A stretch of DNA of 64,000 bases from assembly GCF_900177515.1 (NCBI RefSeq), contig NZ_FXAK01000005.1, forward strand, positions 256,501 through 320,500, given 5' to 3'. The DNA is from Azospirillum oryzae. GTDB taxonomy: Bacteria > Pseudomonadota > Alphaproteobacteria > Azospirillales > Azospirillaceae. The notes under the pieces were generated by a model, which had not been told where the DNA came from, did not search any database, and worked only from the letters and a program-made list of their open reading frames with translations. Shown piece after piece: positions 47,383-56,534 of this stretch (positions within the stretch are counted from its first letter, which is position 1; each line of letters begins with the position of its first letter). The position numbers and the translations under genes were made by a program.

Positions 47383-48486
47383 ATGCGTTCCCTGACCAAT
47401 TTCGCCCCCTCCACCTTCGAGGAACGCGGTGCCGCGGTGGCCTTCACCACGCCGGTCCTGGCCCAGACCCGGGTGCGCAAGGACAGCCGCGACCAGTTGG
47501 AGGTACTTGTGCCCAACCTGTCGGAAGGGCGCGGCGTCTATGTGGTACCGTGGAAGTCGCTGCCGCTGGCCTTCCCGATGACGGTTCATGACCGGATGCT
47601 GCACGATCTGATCGCCAAGGCCGACGGCTGCTCGCCCGACGACATCCGCAAGGCGGTGCTGGAGGCGGCGCGCTGCGGGCTGGCCGGCGGCGGGGCGGTG
47701 GCGGCGGCCGAAGCGGCGCTGAGCGACGACGAGGAGCAGCGGCTGCTCATCAACTATCAGCTGATCGTCGAGGCGCTGAAGGCGGTCGGTCTGGAATCGA
47801 CGGAGATCCTGCGGGTCGGCCTGACCTCCGCCGAGGGGCAGAAGCTGACCCGCGACCTGATGATGAAGGCGGCGCAGCGGCTGGCGCTGGAGCCGACCGA
47901 GCTGTATGGCCGCATCGCCGAGCTGGCGGTGCTGATGGAGTCGATCGGGCTGGCCAGCTCGCCCAAGCCGGCGCGGCTGCGGCGGCTGATGCGCGACCTG
48001 CAGGGCTTCCGCGACAGCATGACCGACTGGGCGACCGACAACGTGTCGGAGGCGGCGCCCATCGGCGGCTTCTGCGCCGAGGTGGCAGAACACACGGTCA
48101 ACCATGCCCGCAACGTCATCGGCCAGCTCGACCAGGCGATGGCGTCGTTCGAGACCCTGCTGCGCCAGTGGGAGACCAAGCGGGCGCTGATCCGCAAGGC
48201 GTCGAGCCGGCTGTCCTGGCTGCTCGACGGCTGGGAATACCTGATCCTGCTGTGGAGCGACGCGCAGACCCAGGACCGCCACAGCCAGGACATGGCCGTC
48301 CACGACATCTTCCGCGTCATCCCCCTGCTGCCGAAGGACGAAGGCCGCGCCGACCAGTCGATGATGGCCGACAAGCTGATCAGCAGCCACAAGCGCTCCG
48401 TACGCGCCTATGTCGACTGGCGCAGCGGCCAACTGGACGTCGATCTGGTCATGCGGATCGAAACGATCAAAGGGAAGGCCGCCTGA
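47383..48486 (+). CDS. unknown soluble helical protein, first gene of a two-gene operon
   Basis: The 367-residue protein has no signal peptide or membrane helix and is predicted almost wholly helical after a short N-terminal region with S-T-F-E-E-R-G. A later helical bundle contains E-H-T-V-N-H-A-R-N and several W-x-x-L/W repeats (W-E-Y-L-I-L-L-W). I do not recognise a domain. The ATG at 47383 begins M-R-S-L-T-N-F and is supported by where protein-like composition starts, although it has no strong ribosome site; the frame stays open upstream. The next gene starts two bases after its stop, so the two proteins probably act together. Confidence 0.75.
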   Translation: MRSLTNFAPSTFEERGAAVAFTTPVLAQTRVRKDSRDQLEVLVPNLSEGRGVYVVPWKSLPLAFPMTVHDRMLHDLIAKADGCSPDDIRKAVLEAARCGLAGGGAVAAAEAALSDDEEQRLLINYQLIVEALKAVGLESTEILRVGLTSAEGQKLTRDLMMKAAQRLALEPTELYGRIAELAVLMESIGLASSPKPARLRRLMRDLQGFRDSMTDWATDNVSEAAPIGGFCAEVAEHTVNHARNVIGQLDQAMASFETLLRQWETKRALIRKASSRLSWLLDGWEYLILLWSDAQTQDRHSQDMAVHDIFRVIPLLPKDEGRADQSMMADKLISSHKRSVRAYVDWRSGQLDVDLVMRIETIKGKAA

Positions 48487-48488
48487 CC

Positions 48489-49799
48489 ATGGAGATGAGG
48501 GATCTGGTCGCGCTGGGTGACAAGCTGCTGGACATCGACGAGGCCAAGTTCCGCCAGGTGGTCGGCCTGCTGGAGCAGATGAACGACCATCCCGACATCC
48601 AGCGCACCATCGCCGTCATCCGCCCGCGGCTGGTGGAGTTGCGGCTGAGCCGTCGCCCGACCCTGAAGCGCCTGTTCTGCGATCCGTTCGAGGACCTGTT
48701 CGAAGCACTGGGCAAGGCCGACCCGGTGCCGCTGAGCGTGATCGAGCGGTCGCTGATGAACAGCCTGTGGCCGCTGGTCGAGGCGGAGATCGGCAAGGAC
48801 CGGCTGCGCGCCTACCGCCCCGCCCTGCAGGAGGGGCCGGAGCGCAAGGCGCTGTGCGAGGCGTTCTGGACCGAATGCGCGGCGGCGGTGGCGAAGATCG
48901 CCGAGGGGGCGGTGGCCGGGCATTTCAGCGAACCGCTGGACCTGCGGATGAACCCCAACCGGACGCGGGCGCTGGCCGACATCGCCGTCATCCTGTCGAT
49001 CGCGCCCGAGGTGGCGGAGCTGAAGGCGGCGCTGTCGCCGAAGCCGGTGCCGAAGCTGCACGCCGACCATGTCGAGGCGATCCAGACCATCGGCCGGCGG
49101 CTGTCCCGCGTCCGGCCGGACGCGCTGAAGATCTTCGTGCTGCTGGCCGCGTCGCGGCTGACCAACCCGTCGGCGCTGCTGAGCGGGCTGTGGGACATGG
49201 ATCTGGGGCAGAAATCTGCCGAGCGCGCCGCGCTGTTCATGTCGCTGAGCGGCACCGTCGTCGCCCAGATCGAGGACCGCTCGCGGGCCGGGCAGAGCGC
49301 CGAGAATGCCGACCGGATGGCGGTGGCCGATCTGGCGCTCGACCTCGTCGCCAGCCTGGACGCCACCCGCGCGGCGATGGAGCAGAGCCGCAACAAGGAC
49401 TTCGACCAGCGGCTGAAGCAGGTCCGCAACTCCGTCCACGCCATGGTGAAAACCCAGGTGCTGCAGGACGCAGACGCCGGCATCGTCGCGGCCATCGGCG
49501 CGCTGGACGGCGGCGGCGGCGGTCGCGAGGGACGGGCCCAGCTGGCCCAGGCGGAGAACCACGCGCGGGCGCTGCGCAAATGCGCGACCATCGCCGATTC
49601 GCTGGGGTTGCGCGGCGAGCTGCGGGAGATGACGCAGAAGACCACCGCCTCGCTGACGGAACGGGCGCAGAAGGAACTGGCCGGCCCCGCCGGCAACGCC
49701 CGCACCGGCTACACCGCCATCCGCATGATCGAGTTGATTGCCGGGCCGGCGGAAGCGAATAAGATCATGGACGGGATCATGAACGCCGGCCGGCGGTGA
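48489..49799 (+). CDS. unknown soluble helical protein, second gene of the operon
   Basis: The 436-residue protein, like its neighbour, is helical and lacks signal peptide and membrane segments. Its first 100 residues have a regular amphipathic pattern (L-V-A-L-G-D-K-L-L-D-I-D-E-A-K-F-R-Q) and P-F-E-D-L-F-E-A-L-G-K; the later part has a coiled-coil-like stretch near 290-340 and a Gly-run (five glycines) before the C-terminal helices. I recognise no family. Two bases separate it from the upstream stop, and GAAGG lies before the ATG. A 2H-phosphoesterase-like gene begins 36 bases downstream and may belong to the same transcript. Confidence 0.75.
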   Translation: MEMRDLVALGDKLLDIDEAKFRQVVGLLEQMNDHPDIQRTIAVIRPRLVELRLSRRPTLKRLFCDPFEDLFEALGKADPVPLSVIERSLMNSLWPLVEAEIGKDRLRAYRPALQEGPERKALCEAFWTECAAAVAKIAEGAVAGHFSEPLDLRMNPNRTRALADIAVILSIAPEVAELKAALSPKPVPKLHADHVEAIQTIGRRLSRVRPDALKIFVLLAASRLTNPSALLSGLWDMDLGQKSAERAALFMSLSGTVVAQIEDRSRAGQSAENADRMAVADLALDLVASLDATRAAMEQSRNKDFDQRLKQVRNSVHAMVKTQVLQDADAGIVAAIGALDGGGGGREGRAQLAQAENHARALRKCATIADSLGLRGELREMTQKTTASLTERAQKELAGPAGNARTGYTAIRMIELIAGPAEANKIMDGIMNAGRR

Positions 49800-49835
49800 C
49801 ATGTGCCGGCACCTTTCGGCTTAGGGGAATTGGGG

Positions 49836-50210
49836 ATGGGATCGGGATATACCGGGTGGGAACTGCCGGCCGACGAGCGCGGGCGCCTGCTGGCCCTGGT
49901 CCCGCCGCGCTATGAACGGCTGGTCGCCGACCATGTGACCCTGCAGTTCGGCGCCGGCCCGCAGGACCCTCTGCCCACCGCCACCCTGGCCGAGGTGATC
50001 GGCTGCGCCGACGACGGCGAGGGGGTGCAGGCGCTGGTCGTCGCCATCGACGGTACCAGCGACCGGCCGGACGGCTCCACCTACCACATCACATGGTCGC
50101 TGGCGGACGGGCGGCGGCCGGTGGAGGCCAACGACGTCATCCGCGACTATGGCTGGCGCCCGCTGGATCCGCTGACGGTCAGGCTGGTGCCGCGCTTCTT
50201 CGGGGGATGA
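49836..50210 (+). CDS. small 2H-phosphoesterase-like protein
   Basis: A 124-residue protein with two H-x-T motifs, H33-V-T-L-Q-F-G and H84-I-T-W-S-L, about 50 residues apart. Two H-x-T/S motifs in a small mixed alpha/beta fold define the 2H phosphoesterase superfamily (LigT, cyclic phosphodiesterases, AKAP7-like), which act on RNA ends or cyclic nucleotides. The beta strand ahead of the second motif (Q-A-L-V-V-A-I-D-G) fits the fold. At 124 residues it is short for the superfamily (usually 170-200), so it may be a minimal or degenerate member. AGGGGA precedes ATG 49836 at good spacing. Its gene follows the unknown operon by 36 bases. Confidence 0.65.
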   Translation: MGSGYTGWELPADERGRLLALVPPRYERLVADHVTLQFGAGPQDPLPTATLAEVIGCADDGEGVQALVVAIDGTSDRPDGSTYHITWSLADGRRPVEANDVIRDYGWRPLDPLTVRLVPRFFGG

Positions 50211-50220
50211 GGCGGGCGCC

Positions 50221-51123
50221 TCACGGCACCTCCGTCACCCCTTCGGCCACCACGCCGCGCTTCACGCGCTGTTCGCGATAGACGATGAACAGGCCGCTGC
50301 TGATGATCAGCGCCGCCCCCACCCCCATGCGGGCGGTGGGCGCGGTGCCCCAGACGGCGAGGTCGAGGATCACCGCCCACAGGATCGACACATACTGGAA
50401 CGGCACCACCACCGCGGCCGGGCTGAGCTGCAGCGAGCGGTTCATCATGGCGTGGCCGGCCAGCGCCGTGACGCCCAGCAGCCCCAGCAGGACGAAGCCG
50501 AGCCAGCCCGGCGCCTCCCAGGTCCAGGGCAGCGTCACCCCGCCGATCAGCAGTCCGCCGACCATCTGGTTGCCGACCAGTGTCAGGCTGGAGGCGGAGC
50601 GCAAAACGCGGGTGGAGATCACGCCACAGGAGAAGATGAAGGCGCCCATCAGCGCCACCAGTGACGGCCACAGGTCGAACCGGCCGGTCGGGTTCAGCAC
50701 GATGACGACGCCGACGAAGCCGACCAGCACCGCAACCCAGCGACGCCAGCCGACGCTTTCCCCCAGGACCAGCACCGACAGCGCGGTGACGATCAGCGGC
50801 GCCGACATGTAGATGGTCATCACGTCGGCCAAGGGCAGATAGCCGACTGCCCAATAGAAGCAGGCGACGTCCACCGTCATCAGCAGCACACGCAGGACGT
50901 GCAGCGGCAGCCGGTCGACGGCGAAGACCGCGGCGACACCTTCGCGCCAGATCATCGGCGCCAGCACCGCCAGCCCGAACAGGCTGCGGACCGCAAGTAG
51001 CATGGCGACCGGATGGTCGGCCACCAGCCATTTGCCGAGCGCGTCGTTCAGCGTGAACAGCGTCATGCCGCCCAGCATCATCAGGATGCCGAGGCGCGTG
51101 TCGGTCGCGGGGGCCGCGGTCAT
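50221..51123 (-). CDS. DMT-superfamily (EamA) transporter
   Basis: The 300-residue protein has ten predicted helices in two EamA repeats. The first repeat begins M-L-G-G-M-T-L-F-T-L-N-D-A, and the two halves share G-E-x-x-x-W-R-R-W-V-A-V-L-V-G-F-V-G-V and the corresponding second-half pattern. EamA proteins export or import amino acids, nucleosides or other small metabolites, and the substrate is not evident. The stop lies 10 bases from the convergent 2H-like gene. The ATG at 51123 is the start of the first helix with its short hydrophilic lead; no ribosome site is obvious. Confidence 0.9.
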   Translation of the reverse strand: MTAAPATDTRLGILMMLGGMTLFTLNDALGKWLVADHPVAMLLAVRSLFGLAVLAPMIWREGVAAVFAVDRLPLHVLRVLLMTVDVACFYWAVGYLPLADVMTIYMSAPLIVTALSVLVLGESVGWRRWVAVLVGFVGVVIVLNPTGRFDLWPSLVALMGAFIFSCGVISTRVLRSASSLTLVGNQMVGGLLIGGVTLPWTWEAPGWLGFVLLGLLGVTALAGHAMMNRSLQLSPAAVVVPFQYVSILWAVILDLAVWGTAPTARMGVGAALIISSGLFIVYREQRVKRGVVAEGVTEVP

Positions 51124-51669
51124 GGAGGGATCCGGGGTTGGTTGAGGGCGGATTTTGAAAGCCACAGGCCGTGGCCTGCAAATGAGCCGGTTGCGGGGTC
51201 GGCATATTGCGGGATTGGCGATCGAACGCAACCCCTCCGCAGATGGCGGGAGCAATGACGAATGGGTGCTGGCGCACGCCGGCCGCCGCCGCTTCGCCCC
51301 CAATCGCCGGGCAAGGAGCAACTCTCGCTCCACGGCGAAACCAAGTGCTGCCGCCACCGTGAAACAAAATGACTTTGGTTGCGAAACTTCCGGTCAAATT
51401 TATGGATCATAGATTCGAAATCTGGATATCTTTATTACTGAGAGAATTAAAAAAATGAACATTGCTCATAGATCCAATAGAAAATTAACAAACCACCTAA
51501 AGGAAACTCATATATCTGTTTTTAACAGCGCTTTAATTTTATCGGTACTATAGGTGATAAATGCCGGCAACAGAGAACTATGTTGTCATTTTAGTTTTTT
51601 CTGTTGCTGCCTTAAGATGCAAAACACCCAACGCACTCTTGCGCGTATGGGTCGGGAGAGAAAGAGACA
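51124..51669. other. intergenic region with AT-rich segment before chemoreceptor gene
   Basis: About 545 bases between the divergent EamA and CHASE3-chemoreceptor genes. The 51400-51560 part is markedly AT-rich and likely holds the chemoreceptor promoter. It contains an inverted repeat AGATT-n3-AATCT near 51412 and a 32-codon open frame (51455-51553) with non-host-like codon use that I do not call as a gene. No RNA gene is seen. Confidence 0.6.
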
Positions 51670-53358
51670 ATGTTCATCCTTGCAAATCTGTCGATCTCCA
51701 AGAAGATTTCAGGCGCATTCGCATCTATGGTTGCAATCGCCTTGGCCGTCGCTTTCTCCAGCTATTCGAAGCTTTCGTTCATCGAGACGTCGAGCGGTTG
51801 GACGACCCACACCTACGAGGTGCTCGAAGAGGTCTCCAGGATCCTGGGATCCGTGGTGAACCAGGAAACCGGCGTCCGCGGTTATCTGATCGCCGGCGAC
51901 GATAAGTTCCTGGAGCCCTATCGGGAGGGCCAGCGCCGCTATGCGGAGTCCCTTGCCAAGGCGAAGCGGCTGACGGCGGACAACCCGACGCAGCAGGCAC
52001 GCTTCGCCGAAGTCGATCACTTTTACCGGACGTGGTTGACCACGGTCGTCGAGAAGGAGATCGAATTGATGGCCAAGCCTGAAACCCGCGAGCAGGCGCG
52101 CGCACTGGAAGCCTCCGGCGCGGGGAAATCGGCGATAGATGGCCTACGCGGCATAATCGCGGAGATCGACAAGATGGAGCGCGATCTGCTCATCAAACGC
52201 GCCGTCGATCAAGCCGAAGCCTTCTCCACCTCCTACACCGTCAATTTTGCCGGCGGCGGAGCCATGATCATCCTCGCCATGGCGGCCGGCATCGTGCTGT
52301 CGCGCGGCATCGCCACGCCGATCCGCGGCATGACCGCCGTCATGGGACGGCTGGCCGCCGGCGACAACGGCGTGCAGATCGAGGGGCAGGAGCGTCGCGA
52401 CGAGATCGGCGCCATGGCGAAGGCCGTCGAAGTGTTCAAGCGGAACGCCATCGAGAATGCCCGCCTGGAGGCCGAGCAGGAGCAATTGAAAGCGAAGGCG
52501 GAGGCGGACCGCAAGGCATCCATGGCGGCGCTGGCCCGGAGTTTCGAAGCCAGCGTCAAAGGCGTGGTGGAAAGCGTCGCCACGGCATCGGGCAACATGC
52601 AGTCGGTCGCTACGACAATGGTCGGAACGGCAGAGCAGACCAGCCATCAGGCCAGCGCCTCCGCCGCCGCCGCCGAACAGACCTCGGCCAACGTCCAGAC
52701 CGTTGCCGCCGCCACCGAAGAGATGTCGGCATCCTTGCTTGAAATCTCCAAGCAGGTCAGCACCTCGTCGCAGATCTCCGCCCAGGCGGTCAAGGATGCG
52801 GAACGGACCAACGACACCGTCGCCGGTCTGGCCAACGCCGCACAGAAGATCGGCGAAGTGGTGACGCTGATCCAGAGCATCGCCGGCCAGACCAACCTGC
52901 TGGCCCTGAACGCCACCATCGAGGCGGCACGGGCGGGCGACGCCGGCAAGGGCTTCGCCGTGGTCGCTTCGGAGGTGAAGAATCTCGCCACCCAGACCGC
53001 CCGCGCGACCGACGAGATCGCAGCGCAGATCGCGACGATGCAGGCGGTGACCACCGAAGCCGTCGACGCGATCAAGGGGATCGGTGCAACGATCACGCAG
53101 ATGAGCGGGATCGCCACCGCGATCGCCTCGGCGGTCGAGGAGCAGAACGCGGCGACCGGAGAAATCTCGCGCAACGTGACCCAGGCGGCCTCCGGCACCA
53201 TGGAGGTCTCCACCAACGTCATTGAGGTGCAGAAGGCCGCCAGCCTCAGCGGCAGCATGGCGGGTCAGGTTCTGGACGCCGCCGGAGAGCTGTCGCGCGA
53301 AGCCAGGACGCTCAGCTCCGCGGTCGACGAGTTCCTCCGAGGCGTTCGCGCGGCCTGA
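51670..53358 (+). CDS. methyl-accepting chemotaxis protein with CHASE3 sensor
   Basis: The 562-residue receptor has TM1 at about 13-31, an extracytoplasmic CHASE3 domain (about 40-175) with the tell-tale [16 protein letters not shown]2 at about 196-214, HAMP to about 268 and a signalling domain with the conserved tip [24 protein letters not shown]3 ligands are mostly unknown. The gene is monocistronic and lacks a CheR-docking C-terminal pentapeptide. The ATG has a purine-rich site upstream (GGGAGAGAAAGAGA). The signalling domain resembles that of the receptor at 8483, but sensors differ. Confidence 0.96.
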   Translation: MFILANLSISKKISGAFASMVAIALAVAFSSYSKLSFIETSSGWTTHTYEVLEEVSRILGSVVNQETGVRGYLIAGDDKFLEPYREGQRRYAESLAKAKRLTADNPTQQARFAEVDHFYRTWLTTVVEKEIELMAKPETREQARALEASGAGKSAIDGLRGIIAEIDKMERDLLIKRAVDQAEAFSTSYTVNFAGGGAMIILAMAAGIVLSRGIATPIRGMTAVMGRLAAGDNGVQIEGQERRDEIGAMAKAVEVFKRNAIENARLEAEQEQLKAKAEADRKASMAALARSFEASVKGVVESVATASGNMQSVATTMVGTAEQTSHQASASAAAAEQTSANVQTVAAATEEMSASLLEISKQVSTSSQISAQAVKDAERTNDTVAGLANAAQKIGEVVTLIQSIAGQTNLLALNATIEAARAGDAGKGFAVVASEVKNLATQTARATDEIAAQIATMQAVTTEAVDAIKGIGATITQMSGIATAIASAVEEQNAATGEISRNVTQAASGTMEVSTNVIEVQKAASLSGSMAGQVLDAAGELSREARTLSSAVDEFLRGVRAA

Positions 53359-53382
53359 CGGACGCGTCGTTCCTTCTGTTCT

Positions 53383-53417
53383 GGGGAAAGGTCTGCCCCG
53401 TGTACGGACCTTTTCCC
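53383..53417 (+). terminator. probable terminator hairpin after CHASE3 chemoreceptor
   Basis: GGGAAAGGTC pairs with GACCTTTTCCC (one extra T) across a 13-base loop 25 bases after the stop. The T-tract is poor, so Rho-assisted termination is possible. Confidence 0.4.
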
Positions 53418-53465
53418 GCCCCACCTTTGGGTAGAGCCGCGTCGCACACCATCGAAAATGCCGCT

Positions 53466-53933
53466 CTACCCGATGACGGGAAGCCTGTTCGTCGCCTTCA
53501 TCTCGCGCAGGGACAGGTTCGAGCGGATGCTGGCGACGCCCGGAAGCTTCCTCAGGACCTTGTCCACGAACCTGCTGTAATCGTCGAGATCGCGCGCGAC
53601 GACGATCAGCAGGAAATCCGCCTCCCCGGTGGTGTTGTGGCAACCCAGCACATAGGGGCAGGCCCGGATGACCGCCTCGAACGCCGCGGTCACCTCCTCG
53701 CCATGCTGGGTGCAGACGATCTGCACGAAGGCCATCACCCCGAAGCCCAGCTTCCGGCGGTCGAGCACCGCCTGATAGCCCTTGATGACCCCGCTGTCCT
53801 CCAGACGCTTCTGGCGGCGCCAGCAGGACGCCTCGCTCAGCGCCAGCTGCTCGGCGAGCCTGGCGTTGGACAGACGGCCATCCTGCTGCAGCCGGTCCAC
53901 GATCGCGGCATCCATTTTATCGAGCGCGTCCAT
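53466..53933 (-). CDS. Lrp/AsnC-family transcriptional regulator
   Basis: The 155-residue regulator has an N-terminal winged helix-turn-helix (about 5-55, D-x-x-I-V-D-x-L-Q-x-D-G-R-L-S) and a RAM effector domain with a G-E-A-D-F-L-L-I-V core near 105-113. Such proteins bind amino acids and form octamers. It is divergent from the zinc alcohol dehydrogenase gene across 135 bases and may regulate it, which is the usual arrangement but is unproven. Confidence 0.95.
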   Translation of the reverse strand: MDALDKMDAAIVDRLQQDGRLSNARLAEQLALSEASCWRRQKRLEDSGVIKGYQAVLDRRKLGFGVMAFVQIVCTQHGEEVTAAFEAVIRACPYVLGCHNTTGEADFLLIVVARDLDDYSRFVDKVLRKLPGVASIRSNLSLREMKATNRLPVIG

Positions 53934-54068
53934 TGCGGGGATTTCCTGCAGGAATAGGAATGATTGCGAAAGAACCCTTCATATCTCCGGACCGGCGCTT
54001 CTTCAATTGAAAGGCAATTTCAGCGTCGTCACCGTAGAATGCCGGGATAATCCAGCAGGAGAATCCCG

Positions 54069-55109
54069 ATGAAAGCGGTGGTCTACGAGGCGTTTTCCGC
54101 ACCGCCCCAAATCATGACCGTGCCCGATCCGACGCCGGAGCCGCATGGCGTCGTCGTCAAGGTGATGGCGACCGGGGTTTGCCGCAGCGACTGGCACGGC
54201 TGGGTCGGCCATGACCCCGACATCCGGCTTCCGCATGTGCCCGGTCATGAACTGGCCGGCATCATCGAGGCGGTCGGCAAGGACGTGACGAAATGGAAGG
54301 TCGGCGACCGGGTGACGGTCCCGTTCGTCGGCGGCTGCGGCGCCTGTCCCGAATGCCATTCCGGCAATCATCAGGTCTGCGACCGGCAGTTCCAGCCCGG
54401 CTTCACCCATTGGGGGTCCTTCGCGCAATATGTCGGCCTGCATCAGGCGGACATCAATCTGGTCGGGCTGCCGGAGACGATGGACTTCACCACCGCCGCC
54501 AGCCTCGGCTGCCGCTTCGTGACCTCCTTCCGCGCCGTCATCGACCAGGGCAAGGCGTCAGCGGGTCAGTGGGTGGCCGTTCACGGCTGCGGCGGAGTCG
54601 GCCTGTCGGCGATCATGATCGCCAATGCCGTGGGCGCCAATGTCGTCGCCATCGACATCTCGGAGGACAAGCTCGCCCTGGCCCGCGCGCTGGGGGCTGT
54701 CGCCACGGTGAACGCGTCGGAGGTCGGGGAGGTCGCCGAAGCGGTCATCGGGATCACGCGCGGCGGCGCCCATGTCTCGCTCGACGCGCTGGGCCATCCC
54801 ACCACCTGCTTCAATTCGATCAGCAACCTGCGCAAGCGCGGCAAGCATGTGCAGGTCGGCCTGATGCTGGCTGAGAACAGCACCCCCGCCATTCCGATGA
54901 GCCGCGTCATCGCCAATGAGCTGGAAATCCTCGGCAGCCACGGCATGCAGGCTTACCGCTATGACGCGATGCTGGAGATGATGCGGTCGGGCAAGCTGGC
55001 GCCGGAGAAGCTGATCGGCCGGACGATCACGCTGGAACAGTCGATCGACGCCCTGGTCAACATGGACAGGTTCGAGGTCGCCGGCGTGACCGTGGTGACC
55101 GAGTTCTGA
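54069..55109 (+). CDS. zinc-dependent medium-chain alcohol dehydrogenase
   Basis: The 346-residue enzyme oxidises an alcohol or reduces an aldehyde with NAD(P). Catalytic zinc ligands are C38 in T-G-V-C-R-S-D, the G-H-E pair at 59-61 and a third cysteine in S-L-G-C-R-F; the structural zinc site is C90, C93, C96 and C104. A Rossmann motif G-C-G-G-V-G-L-S follows near 177-184. This set fits zinc-dependent alcohol dehydrogenases of the AdhP/FDH-like broad-substrate kind. The substrate is not inferred from sequence. The divergent Lrp-type gene and a convergent terminator separate it from its neighbours. Confidence 0.94.
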   Translation: MKAVVYEAFSAPPQIMTVPDPTPEPHGVVVKVMATGVCRSDWHGWVGHDPDIRLPHVPGHELAGIIEAVGKDVTKWKVGDRVTVPFVGGCGACPECHSGNHQVCDRQFQPGFTHWGSFAQYVGLHQADINLVGLPETMDFTTAASLGCRFVTSFRAVIDQGKASAGQWVAVHGCGGVGLSAIMIANAVGANVVAIDISEDKLALARALGAVATVNASEVGEVAEAVIGITRGGAHVSLDALGHPTTCFNSISNLRKRGKHVQVGLMLAENSTPAIPMSRVIANELEILGSHGMQAYRYDAMLEMMRSGKLAPEKLIGRTITLEQSIDALVNMDRFEVAGVTVVTEF

Positions 55110-55113
55110 GGAT

Positions 55114-55145
55114 GGGGCCGGAAAGTTGGCGCTTTCCGGCTCCCC
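55114..55145. terminator. convergent terminator between alcohol dehydrogenase and CoA-transferase genes
   Basis: GGGGCCGGAAAG (55114-55125) pairs with CTTTCCGGCTCCCC (55132-55145) with a two-base bulge and a six-base loop. It lies between convergent genes; T-runs are short on both strands. Confidence 0.5.
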
Positions 55146-55154
55146 TTACTGTGG

Positions 55155-56357
55155 TCAGATCACGCCCTTCTCGCGCAGGGCCGTGATGTCGGCCTCGCTC
55201 AGGCCAAGAGACTCCGCCAGCACCGTGTCGGTGTGCTGGCCCAATGTCGGCGGGGCGGTGTCGTGCACCAGCGGGGTGCCGCTGTAACGGATCGGGCTCG
55301 CCACCGTCGGCACGCTGCCCTGGGTCGGGTGCGGCAGATCCTGATGGATGTTGCGGGCCTTCACCTGCGGGTCCTCGAACACCGCGGTCAAATCGTTGAT
55401 CGGGCCGCAGGGCACGCCGACCTCTTCCAGCGCGCTCAGCCAGTCGTGGCTGTCGCGGGTGCGGATCAGCTCCTCCAGCAATGCCACCAGCTCCTTGCGG
55501 TTGGCGACGCGGGCCGGGTTGGTGGCGTAGCGCTCATCCCGAGCCAGTTCGGGACGGCCGGCGACCGTGCAGAACTTGGCGAACTGTCCGTCGTTGCCGA
55601 CCGCCAGGATGATGTAGCCGTCGCGGGTGGCGAAGGCCTGATAGGGCACGATGTTCGGGTGGGCGTTGCCGAGCCGCTGCGGCGCCTTGCCGCCGACCAG
55701 ACAGTTCATCGCCTGGTTGGCCAGCACCGCCACCTGCACGTCGAGCAATGCCAGATCGACCTGCTGCCCCTCGCCGGTGCGGTCGCGGTGAGCCAGTGCA
55801 CCCATGATGCCGATGGTCGCGTAGAGGCCGGTGAAGATGTCGGTCACCGCGACGCCGACCTTGACCGGGCCGCCGCCCGGCTCACCATCCGGCTGGCCGG
55901 TGATGCTCATCAGCCCGCCCATGCCCTGGATCATGAAGTCGTAGCCGGCGCGGTTGCGGTACGGCCCGGTCTGGCCGAAGCCGGTGATCGAGCAATAGAC
56001 CAGCCGCGGGTTGACCGCCTTCAGGCTGTCATAGTCAAGGCCGTACTTGACCAGCCCGCCGACCTTGAAATTCTCGATGACGACATCGGCCTGGGCGGCA
56101 AGCTTGCGGACAAGCTCCTGGCCCTCCGGCCGTTCGAAGTCGATGGTGATGGAGCGCTTGCCGCGGTTGGTCGACAGGAAATAGGCCGACTGGTCGCCGG
56201 CCCAGGGCGGACCCCAGGCACGGGTGTCGTCGCCGGCGCCCGGCCGTTCCACCTTGATCACGTCGGCGCCGAGATCGGCCAGCGTCTGCGCCGACCACGG
56301 CCCGGCGAGAACGCGCGACAGCTCCAGCACCCGGATGTGCGACAAGGGTCCGGCCAA
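55155..56357 (-). CDS. CaiB/BaiF-family CoA-transferase
   Basis: The 400-residue class III CoA-transferase moves CoA between carboxylic acids. The N-terminal R-V-L-E-L-S-R-V-L-A-G-P-W, the F-K-V-G-G-L segment, D140 in Y-D-F-M-I-Q-G as the probable nucleophile and the C-terminal R-Y-S-G-T-P are all family features. The start is TTG, supported by GGAGGAG at good spacing; no ATG nearby gives the conserved N-terminus. The position after gabT and gabD suggests a substrate such as glutarate or succinate, but this is inference from context. The gene is separated from gabT by a nested inverted repeat. Confidence 0.9.
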   Translation of the reverse strand: MAGPLSHIRVLELSRVLAGPWSAQTLADLGADVIKVERPGAGDDTRAWGPPWAGDQSAYFLSTNRGKRSITIDFERPEGQELVRKLAAQADVVIENFKVGGLVKYGLDYDSLKAVNPRLVYCSITGFGQTGPYRNRAGYDFMIQGMGGLMSITGQPDGEPGGGPVKVGVAVTDIFTGLYATIGIMGALAHRDRTGEGQQVDLALLDVQVAVLANQAMNCLVGGKAPQRLGNAHPNIVPYQAFATRDGYIILAVGNDGQFAKFCTVAGRPELARDERYATNPARVANRKELVALLEELIRTRDSHDWLSALEEVGVPCGPINDLTAVFEDPQVKARNIHQDLPHPTQGSVPTVASPIRYSGTPLVHDTAPPTLGQHTDTVLAESLGLSEADITALREKGVI

Positions 56358-56384
56358 GGTTTGCTCCTCCTGTGATTCTTATAG

Positions 56385-56528
56385 CCCTCTCCCGCCCCGG
56401 GAGAGGGAGGGACCCGCCGAAGGCGGGAGGGTGAGGGGTGATCCGGACATGGATCCTATCCTTGGATCACCCCTCACCCTTCCCAAGCTTCGCTTGGGCC
56501 CCTTCCCTCTCCCGGGACGGGAGAGGGA
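56385..56528. repeat. nested inverted repeat between gabT and CoA-transferase genes
   Basis: The outer parts each contain CCCTCTCCC/GGGAGAGGG stems (56385-56407 and 56506-56528). Inside, a perfect 16-base inverted repeat pairs GGGTGAGGGGTGATCC (56429-56444) with its complement at 56464-56479. The whole could form a long branched hairpin in the mRNA. Confidence 0.88.
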
Positions 56529-56534
56529 GTCTGG

